This document shows, in pieces, positions 1-5,020 of a stretch of 5,020 bases of DNA (positions are counted from its first letter, which is position 1; the number at the start of each line of letters is the position of its first letter). The DNA comes from Candidatus Njordarchaeota archaeon (GTDB lineage Archaea > Asgardarchaeota > Njordarchaeia > Njordarchaeales > Njordarchaeaceae): positions 1 through 5,020 of the forward strand of contig JAHKLF010000134.1 of NCBI GenBank assembly GCA_029856615.1, given 5' to 3'. The notes beneath the pieces were generated by a model that saw nothing but the letters and a program-made list of their open reading frames with translations, was not told the DNA's origin and did not search any database. The translations under genes were made by a program, and so were the position numbers.

Positions 1-2387
1 ATTTTCTGAGGAGTACTCCAGCTCGTAATCTTAAGAGTTCCTATTATCTCTATTAAAAGTTGCTCAGGCTGCGTATGAATAGTTATCTCTGATTTATTAA
101 AGGGTAGATATAGCTTAATATTAGTAGTATAAGTACCAGACGGTATATTTGGATCTATTGTATTATTGGCATGATATACCTTTGATGTCTCATTGTACCA
201 AAGCCTTAACATTTGCAATGTCGCGTTTTCTCCCTCAGTAGTATTTATTATCTTGGCGTAAAGAGAAGCATTCTCGATCAATACTCCCGTATTATTAGAA
301 ATCAATCTAATTGATATATTGATATAATCACCGTAAGCTACCTTTTCATCGTAATGATATACCTCCGCTAGTAGGTCTTTTACCGAAATGTTCAGTCTAA
401 ATAGCTCATACTCATGCTTTATATCTGACTCCCATATGAACCGCAACATTGCTACTATATCCTTCTTATCTGGAAGCCTTGGAGGGATTTGTGCATTAAT
501 TTTAATTGTCCCATCAGAGATCCATGTGGCGTTTCCTGCGAAATAAATTCCCCCCTCTCGATATTCATATGTCGCGTTAAGAATAGCTACTGGGGGAACT
601 AGTGCATTACTATAATTATATCGAGCCTCTATTGTTACTGACACTTCTGAGCCCAAGTAATATTCCTTTAGCGGTTTTTCTAATATTTCGTATTTTAATT
701 CATCAATTATTTTGACAGATGAAACAGCCCTTGTGTGATTATACCCGTGCGAATCGTTCACAAAAGCTAGTACTTCATAATAACCTAATGGTATATCTAT
801 AGATGTATTCCAAGTAGTTTCGATGGATCCATTTAATTCATAGGCGCGCTTTAGATAGATATTAGAAGCACGTGATATCACGATTATTAGGAAACCATTT
901 GTTATAGAAGTACCATTTCCGTATGTTACATTTAAGGCTATAGATATACTTTGGCTTGGTTTTATTTCAGTAGCATTGATTCTTAAGTCAATTTTATACC
1001 CAACTCTAAACGAAAGATAATATTGTTTCTTGGTTCCTACTAATCCGTATATTTCAGGTTTCGCTATTATTTCGACAGTGAAATTACCAAACCCAATCTC
1101 ACTCGGTTTTAGATTCGTATAATATGTAGAGATATTGTCAAATGCTAAGCTCCCACTAATTTTCTTTTCAATTATGGTGTACCTGACGTCAAAAAAGTCT
1201 ATATCCTCCCGAAGTATATTTAACCTAATTCTTATTTGCATGTTCTCATAATCAATTGGTACCTGCTCTGAAGGAATTATAGTATGGGATACCTCTATTA
1301 AATTCTCTATTTTCTCTGTTGCATAATATGTGAGTAATGCCCCTGCAGCTTGGAATACATCATATTTGCTTGATGAGGGGTTCTCTTTTATAGCTCCAAA
1401 TGTCGCTTGACTGTTGTTTACGAAAATTATAGACTCATTGAATATTGTTTCATTTAAGAACCCTAATAATCTTAGAATCTCTAAGGAAATACCGGTTTCA
1501 AATACCGACGGTGTATTAGGATTAGAACCAAAGCCTCCAAGCAGATTAGTATCATTTCCATTATATTTGTAATTATTTAGAAAGATGTTAACAAGATCAC
1601 TCTTAATTTGGTCATTCAGTCTATTCGGGTCAGCATACCATATTGCTTTGATGGTATAATATTGCTGAAGTATCTCTGATTCGTGTACTGATTGATCAAA
1701 AAACCCTCTGGTTTCATCATAATAGTTCATTAGTACATCTAAAAGGGATTCAAAATTAGCATTAGTAGAATTCAAGAGCTTAAGAGCAATTATTCCCATT
1801 GCTGTTGTTACCAGATCAGCTTTATGACTATAAACCTCTCTTATACCAGTTTCGTCAGTCCTATTTAGTATGAATTCCTCCGTTTTTGTTGCATTAAATT
1901 CATCAAATTTAATATGTGCAATGCTCATTATTAATAGTGCAAGTGCTGTTGATTTGATACTTATTTCTCCTCCCAGCCAGTCTCTAAATCCTCCCGTCGT
2001 ATTGTCATAAAGTAAGGCCATAAATTGAGACAATTTCCTTTTCTCGGATGATTCCTCAATGTGTCCTAATAAGTACAGAGAAAGTATCCCAAAATAAGTA
2101 GCGTTGACATAACCATCCCCGCCCTCTTTTAATGGAAATTCACCATAGTCTCCGATGAGCTCCTTAAGGTATTTAACTAAGTTCTCAAAATTTAGCGCAT
2201 TCGTTTTACTTTCATTTAGTGCCAACACCGACTCCATTTCTTTTTTCTTGTTTAATATACTCATAGCCTCGTAAAACATTTCTGCTGATGACCTCTTCGT
2301 TTTTCCAACTAATATAATATTGTTCACGCCCACTATCGTGCTTATTATGAGTAGTATTATGATACTCAATCCGCATATTTTTCGCAT
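1..2387 (-). CDS. Exported alpha/alpha-toroid plus multi-beta-sandwich surface protein, C-terminus cut by window edge
   Basis: The frame stays open from ATG at 2387 to position 1 (795 codons, no stop), so the C-terminus is missing. The start is set by GGAGAG four bases upstream and by the signal/anchor that follows at once: Arg2-Lys3, then a hydrophobic run to about residue 27 (CGLSIIILLIISTIVG at 5-20). Residues about 65-360 hold six helical-hairpin repeats of the form G(G)F...T/S..A..aL..L, near 80-110, 131-160, 180-206, 228-252, 284-311 and 330-358 (e.g. GGFGSNPNTPSVFETGISLE at 284-303). This is the pattern of alpha/alpha toroids (prenyltransferase / terpenoid cyclase / thioester-domain superfamily). 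Residues about 365-795 are beta-rich, probably four Ig/macroglobulin-like segments (near 380-460, 465-562, 565-670, 672-795), two containing G-Y/T-Y turns (LGYYEVLAF, SGTYTTNIKL). Cys5 is the only cysteine, so there is no thioester CGEQ, no Cys zinc ligand and no disulfide. There are 31 N-X-S/T sequons. It probably sits outside the membrane; enzymatic function is doubtful. The architecture recalls ribophorin II but homology is unproven. The coding call is strong; the function is unknown. Confidence 0.9.
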   Translation of the reverse strand, partial: MRKICGLSIIILLIISTIVGVNNIILVGKTKRSSAEMFYEAMSILNKKKEMESVLALNESKTNALNFENLVKYLKELIGDYGEFPLKEGGDGYVNATYFGILSLYLLGHIEESSEKRKLSQFMALLYDNTTGGFRDWLGGEISIKSTALALLIMSIAHIKFDEFNATKTEEFILNRTDETGIREVYSHKADLVTTAMGIIALKLLNSTNANFESLLDVLMNYYDETRGFFDQSVHESEILQQYYTIKAIWYADPNRLNDQIKSDLVNIFLNNYKYNGNDTNLLGGFGSNPNTPSVFETGISLEILRLLGFLNETIFNESIIFVNNSQATFGAIKENPSSSKYDVFQAAGALLTYYATEKIENLIEVSHTIIPSEQVPIDYENMQIRIRLNILREDIDFFDVRYTIIEKKISGSLAFDNISTYYTNLKPSEIGFGNFTVEIIAKPEIYGLVGTKKQYYLSFRVGYKIDLRINATEIKPSQSISIALNVTYGNGTSITNGFLIIVISRASNIYLKRAYELNGSIETTWNTSIDIPLGYYEVLAFVNDSHGYNHTRAVSSVKIIDELKYEILEKPLKEYYLGSEVSVTIEARYNYSNALVPPVAILNATYEYREGGIYFAGNATWISDGTIKINAQIPPRLPDKKDIVAMLRFIWESDIKHEYELFRLNISVKDLLAEVYHYDEKVAYGDYINISIRLISNNTGVLIENASLYAKIINTTEGENATLQMLRLWYNETSKVYHANNTIDPNIPSGTYTTNIKLYLPFNKSEITIHTQPEQLLIEIIGTLKITSWSTPQK

Positions 2388-2391
2388 TTTT

Positions 2392-2397
2392 CTCTCC
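2392..2397 (-). promoter_or_regulatory. Ribosome binding site of the exported toroid protein
   Basis: On the minus strand GGAGAG lies four bases before ATG 2387 and contains the GGAG core complementary to the archaeal 16S 3' end. The frame remains open for some distance upstream, so this site is what decides the start, together with the signal-like sequence immediately after it. Confidence 0.7.
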
Positions 2398-2410
2398 TGT
2401 CGAAAACTGA

Positions 2411-2423
2411 CAAACTTTAAAAT
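2411..2423 (+). promoter_or_regulatory. Candidate BRE/TATA promoter for cdc48
   Basis: CAAAC followed by TTTAAAAT fits an archaeal BRE plus TATA box. Initiation about 25 bases downstream would fall near 2443-2446, giving a leader of about 100 bases before the cdc48 ATG. Other AT-rich stretches nearer the gene (around 2471-2476 and 2491-2503) could serve instead and would give shorter leaders. The sequence alone does not decide between them. Confidence 0.33.
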
Positions 2424-2441
2424 ACATTCTTTTGCATTGAT

Positions 2442-2452
2442 GTTTAAGTTTC
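2442..2452 (-). promoter_or_regulatory. Candidate BRE/TATA promoter for the leftward gene
   Basis: Read on the minus strand this is GAAAC followed by TTAAAC, which resembles an archaeal BRE next to a TATA box. Transcription starting about 25 bases downstream, near 2420, would give a leader of roughly 33 bases that includes the ribosome binding site. The region is AT-rich and chance matches are easy. A competing TTTTAAAG box at 2415-2422 would start too close to the gene to keep the ribosome binding site. Confidence 0.35.
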
Positions 2453-2531
2453 AATTGATGAAAAATACTCTAAAACTCTTTGCGTTAGAAGATAATAATA
2501 TTAATCATTTAGGAATCTTGATACAAATATT

Positions 2532-2537
2532 GGTGAT
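2532..2537 (+). promoter_or_regulatory. Ribosome binding site of cdc48
   Basis: GGTGAT is fully complementary to the ATCACC part of the archaeal 16S 3' end and lies six bases before ATG 2544. It supports that ATG as the start, and the predicted N-terminus then lines up with the normal beginning of the Cdc48 N-domain. Confidence 0.75.
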
Positions 2538-2543
2538 ATAGTC

Positions 2544-4772
2544 ATGTTTCACTTTGAAGATCAGAGGACTAAGAAACTAAGACTCCGCGTGTTAGAAGCG
2601 TCTCCAAGGGACATTGGAAGATACCGAGCTAGATTACCTAAATCAAAAATGGATGAGCTAGGAATAGTAACTGGCGAAGTTATAGCTATACAAGGCAAAA
2701 AAATTACTGCCGCTTATGCTTGGCCAGATAGAAGTGGAAAAGCAGAAGAAGATGAGAATTTTATCCGACTAGATAAATTTACTCGCGAAAATGCTGGAGT
2801 TAATGTTAATGATTATGTATATGTCTTTAAACCTAAAACAAGCAGAGCACGCCGCGTGATCATTGCCCCATTGTTTCACTTCTCAGTGCCCGCTTTATTT
2901 GATATTAGTAGAGAAATAAAACTCTCTCTACGCAATATACCTGTTGTAGAAGGAAATATAGTGTACCTCACAGCACTTGGTAAAAGAGCCCCTTATGTAA
3001 TTGTCTCAACTGAGCCTAAAGGAGTTGTAATAATCGCGGAAGACACTATAGTTGATTTCGAAAGGCGTGTTGCTGGAAAAGAGAGACGAGTAGGTGTCAC
3101 TTACGCAGATATTGGTGGACTGCGTGACGCTATACAAAAAATCCGGGAACTCGTTGAGTTACCATTAAAGCATCCAGAACTTTTCAGAAGATTAAATCTT
3201 GATCCACCAAAGGGAATCTTATTATATGGTCCTCCGGGTACTGGAAAGACTCTTCTAGCTAGAGCTGTCGCAAATGAAACAGATGCTTATTTCATCTCCA
3301 TAACGGGTCCCGAAATTATGAGCAAGTATTATGGTGAATCCGAGGAAAGATTACGAAGATTATTTGAGGAAGCTAAAAAACACGCTCCAGCAATAATCTT
3401 TATCGATGAGATAGATGCTATCGCTCCAAAGAGGTCAGAGGTTACGGGAGACGTGGAAAAACGCGTTGTTTCGCAACTTTTAGCCTTGATGGATGGTCTA
3501 GAACCTCGAGAAAGCATAATTGTCATCGGAGCAACGAACAGAATTAATGCATTAGATCCTGCTCTTCGTAGACCTGGTCGCTTTGACAGAGAGATAGAGA
3601 TAGGAGTTCCTAATATACAGGGAAGATATGAAATTCTCCAAATACATGCACGCGGAGTCCCGCTTGATAAGGATGTCGATCTTAAAAAACTCGCGGAAAT
3701 GACGCATGGATTTGTTGGAGCTGATTTAGCAGCATTAGTAAGAGAAGCAGCTATGCATGCACTGCGACGATTTCTAAAGGAATATAATGTTAACATTGAT
3801 TCGCCAGAACCAGTACCTGAAGAAATGTTACAGAATCTCAAGGTATCCATGAAAGACTTTATGGAAGCTCTTAAAGAGATAAGACCGAGTGCGCTTAGGG
3901 AAATTTATGTCGAAATACCTAATGTTAGATGGAGTGATATTGGAGGCTTAGAGGAGGTCAAGCAACAATTAAGAGAAGTTGTGGAATGGCCATTAAAGTA
4001 TCCAGAAGTATTCAGCCGTATGGGAATCGATCCCCCTAAGGGTGTATTGCTTTATGGGCCACCTGGATGCGGGAAAACATTATTAGCAAAAGCTGTAGCA
4101 ACGGAAAGCGAGGCTAATTTCATTGCTGTCAAAGGCCCAGAACTACTAAGCAAGTGGGTAGGAGAAAGTGAAAGAGCTGTAAGGGAAGTCTTTCGAAAAG
4201 CCCGACAATCTGCTCCGACGATTATATTCTTTGATGAAATCGATGCCTTAGCTCCGCGTAGAGGTATCTATGTGGGAGACAGTGGCGTGAGTGAAAGAGT
4301 AATTTCTCAGTTATTAACCGAGATGGATGGACTTCAATCCCGAGGCGACGTCGTAGTCATCGCTGCCACTAATAGACCAGATCTACTGGACCCTGCTCTT
4401 CTACGCCCTGGACGATTTGATAGGTTGATATATGTACCTGCTCCTGATTATAAAGCTCGTCTATCAATTCTAAAAATACACACAAAGAAAATGCCTTTAG
4501 CTCCCGATGTAGATCTAGCAAAGATCGCTAAATTGACTGAAGGATATTCTGGCGCCGATTTAGCGGCGTTAGTACGAGAGGCCGCTATGAATGCTCTAAG
4601 ACGTGACATTAATACAAAATATGTAACTACGGCCGATTTCCAGCGAGCTATGGAAAGAATTCACGCAAGCTTGACTCCAGAATTATTGAAATACTATGAG
4701 GAAGTAAAAGAGTACTTCAAGCGTAGAGTAATCCGAAGAAAAGATCTTTTTGAGAGTATTGAAACTACCTAA
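2544..4772 (+). CDS. cdc48: Cdc48/VAT-type double AAA+ ATPase (p97 homologue), complete
   Basis: A cytosolic ATP-driven unfoldase; family members form hexamers that pull substrates through a central pore and can supply proteases such as the 20S proteasome. The length of 742 residues is typical for archaeal members. The N-domain spans about 8-185: a double-psi barrel near 10-95, then the second Cdc48 barrel near 105-175. D1 (about 186-445): Walker A GPPGTGKT 229-236, pore loop KYYG 261-264, Walker B IIFIDEID 284-291, sensor-1 Asn332, arginine fingers Arg346 and Arg349. D2 (about 460-705): Walker A GPPGCGKT 505-512, pore loop KWVG 537-540, Walker B IIFFDEID 560-567, sensor-1 Asn610, fingers Arg624 and Arg627. 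No catalytic residue is missing, so both rings should hydrolyse ATP. Aromatic residues in both pore loops follow the archaeal pattern rather than p97 D1. The basic C-terminal tail (FKRRVIRRKD at 725-734) ends ETT, without the HbYX proteasome-docking motif. It is apparently a single-gene unit: a divergent neighbour upstream and a terminator-like hairpin just after the stop. Confidence 0.98.
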   Translation: MFHFEDQRTKKLRLRVLEASPRDIGRYRARLPKSKMDELGIVTGEVIAIQGKKITAAYAWPDRSGKAEEDENFIRLDKFTRENAGVNVNDYVYVFKPKTSRARRVIIAPLFHFSVPALFDISREIKLSLRNIPVVEGNIVYLTALGKRAPYVIVSTEPKGVVIIAEDTIVDFERRVAGKERRVGVTYADIGGLRDAIQKIRELVELPLKHPELFRRLNLDPPKGILLYGPPGTGKTLLARAVANETDAYFISITGPEIMSKYYGESEERLRRLFEEAKKHAPAIIFIDEIDAIAPKRSEVTGDVEKRVVSQLLALMDGLEPRESIIVIGATNRINALDPALRRPGRFDREIEIGVPNIQGRYEILQIHARGVPLDKDVDLKKLAEMTHGFVGADLAALVREAAMHALRRFLKEYNVNIDSPEPVPEEMLQNLKVSMKDFMEALKEIRPSALREIYVEIPNVRWSDIGGLEEVKQQLREVVEWPLKYPEVFSRMGIDPPKGVLLYGPPGCGKTLLAKAVATESEANFIAVKGPELLSKWVGESERAVREVFRKARQSAPTIIFFDEIDALAPRRGIYVGDSGVSERVISQLLTEMDGLQSRGDVVVIAATNRPDLLDPALLRPGRFDRLIYVPAPDYKARLSILKIHTKKMPLAPDVDLAKIAKLTEGYSGADLAALVREAAMNALRRDINTKYVTTADFQRAMERIHASLTPELLKYYEEVKEYFKRRVIRRKDLFESIETT

Positions 4773-4801
4773 ATTTAACTCCCTTAAATTACTTTTTATT
4801 T
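4772..4801 (+). terminator. AT-only hairpin with T tract at the end of cdc48
   Basis: A perfect 7-bp inverted repeat, AATTTAA (4772-4778) and TTAAATT (4784-4790), encloses a five-base CTCCC loop. It begins on the last base of the cdc48 stop codon. A T-rich tract, TTTTTATTT (4793-4801), follows. Archaeal termination relies mainly on T tracts, and an all-A/T stem is weak in a hot environment, so the T run is probably the active part. Confidence 0.5.
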
Positions 4802-4926
4802 AAGAAATTACTAATCGTTTAATCAATAAACATTCTCTCAAAATGCTGTACTCCTTTAAAGCCGTATGCTTCTTAATCTTTTCTTAACATGAGAGGCCAT
4901 CCTATAATTGTGTTGTTAAGTAAGGG
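4802..4926. other. AT-rich intergenic stretch, nothing assignable
   Basis: No convincing gene, tRNA or repeat was seen on either strand. A TTTAAA box at 4855-4860 and TATAAT at 4903-4908 could be promoter elements for something reading rightwards off the edge. Spacing fits neither cleanly: the first is about 31 bases from an ATG at 4889, the second about 21 bases from the ATG at 4927. Confidence 0.4.
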
Positions 4927-5020
4927 ATGCCCGAGAAAATTTTGGAGCCTCATTACTCGTGTTTGGTATGTCCAGCATGCCACGGCAAAATTTTGTACCA
5001 CATTCACATTAGATCACTCC
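4927..5020 (+). CDS. Possible start of a small Cys/His-rich (zinc-binding?) protein, cut by window edge
   Basis: An ATG at 4927, preceded in frame by TAA (4921-4923), opens a frame of 31 codons to the right edge. It reads MPEKILEPHY, then SCLVCPACHGK (residues 11-21), then a His-rich stretch (YHIHI at 24-28). Cys12, Cys15 and Cys18 are spaced C-x2-C-x2-C and followed by His19; CPACHGK resembles one knuckle of a zinc ribbon. There is no clear ribosome binding site, only GGG directly before the ATG. A second frame is also open to the edge from ATG 4889 (MRGHPIIVLLSKG...), with no ribosome binding site but a TTTAAA box about 31 bases upstream. I prefer the 4927 frame only for its Cys pattern. 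It may equally be noncoding; I recognise no family. Confidence 0.3.
   Translation, partial: MPEKILEPHYSCLVCPACHGKILYHIHIRSL

Noticed and set aside
1..2387. Alpha-2-macroglobulin-like protease inhibitor
   Set aside because: The toroid and macroglobulin-like domains are suggestive, but there is no thioester CGEQ motif or any cysteine in the toroid, and the toroid precedes the beta domains instead of following them.
1..2387. Lipoprotein anchored through Cys5
   Set aside because: Cys5 comes before the hydrophobic stretch, not after it in a lipobox, so it cannot be the modified residue of a mature lipoprotein.
2212..2454. 80-residue minus-strand frame overlapping the start of the leftward gene
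   Set aside because: Its frame differs from the long signal-peptide-bearing frame starting at 2387. The peptide is low-complexity and unrecognisable, and the ribosome binding site and export signal support the other frame.
2320..2541. 73-residue plus-strand frame ending just before cdc48
   Set aside because: It lies antisense to the leftward gene's signal region, so its hydrophobicity is a mirror of that segment, and it runs through the promoter region. The internal ATG at 2458 gives a 27-residue peptide with no ribosome binding site.
3329..3850. 173-residue minus-strand frame inside cdc48
   Set aside because: It is a shadow of the D1 coding sequence; the peptide is Ser/Ala/Ile-rich with no family features, and the plus strand is unambiguously coding.
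4802..5020. tRNA, box C/D RNA or CRISPR repeat
   Set aside because: No cloverleaf with T-loop consensus, no RUGAUGA/CUGA box pair and no regularly spaced repeats were found.
4802..5020. Minus-strand gene entering from the right edge
   Set aside because: All three minus-strand frames hit stop codons within about 15 bases of the right edge, and again soon after.

Overview
The window looks archaeal. It carries a full-length Cdc48/VAT-type double AAA+ ATPase with archaeal pore loops. Its ribosome binding sites match the archaeal 16S 3' end (GGTGAT, GGAGAG), and there are TATA-like TTTAAA/TTAAA boxes in the gap between the two divergent genes. Coding DNA is AT-rich and noncoding DNA more so. I cannot assign a phylum from this sequence alone.

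Layout. (1) Positions 1-2387, minus strand: one long reading frame, open through the left edge (795 codons seen, no stop, C-terminus missing). It encodes an exported protein with an N-terminal signal/anchor, six alpha-hairpin repeats of the alpha/alpha-toroid (prenyltransferase / terpenoid-cyclase-like) type, then about four beta-sandwich segments. It has 31 N-glycosylation sequons and only one cysteine. (2) Positions 2388-2543: a divergent intergenic region holding promoters and ribosome binding sites for both flanking genes. (3) Positions 2544-4772, plus strand: cdc48, complete at 742 residues, all catalytic motifs intact in both ATPase rings. (4) Positions 4772-4801: an AT-only perfect inverted repeat followed by a T-rich tract, a likely terminator. 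(5) Positions 4802-5020: mostly unassigned, with a possible start of a small Cys/His-rich protein at 4927 running off the right edge.

The two main genes are transcribed divergently and are not an operon. Cdc48 is a cytosolic protein unfoldase. The exported protein is not identifiable by name, but its order of parts (signal, alpha/alpha helical domain, several beta-sandwiches, dense sequons) resembles the luminal part of eukaryotic ribophorin II, a subunit of oligosaccharyltransferase. That is a hypothesis, and the absent C-terminus would test it. Nothing here shows that the two genes work together.
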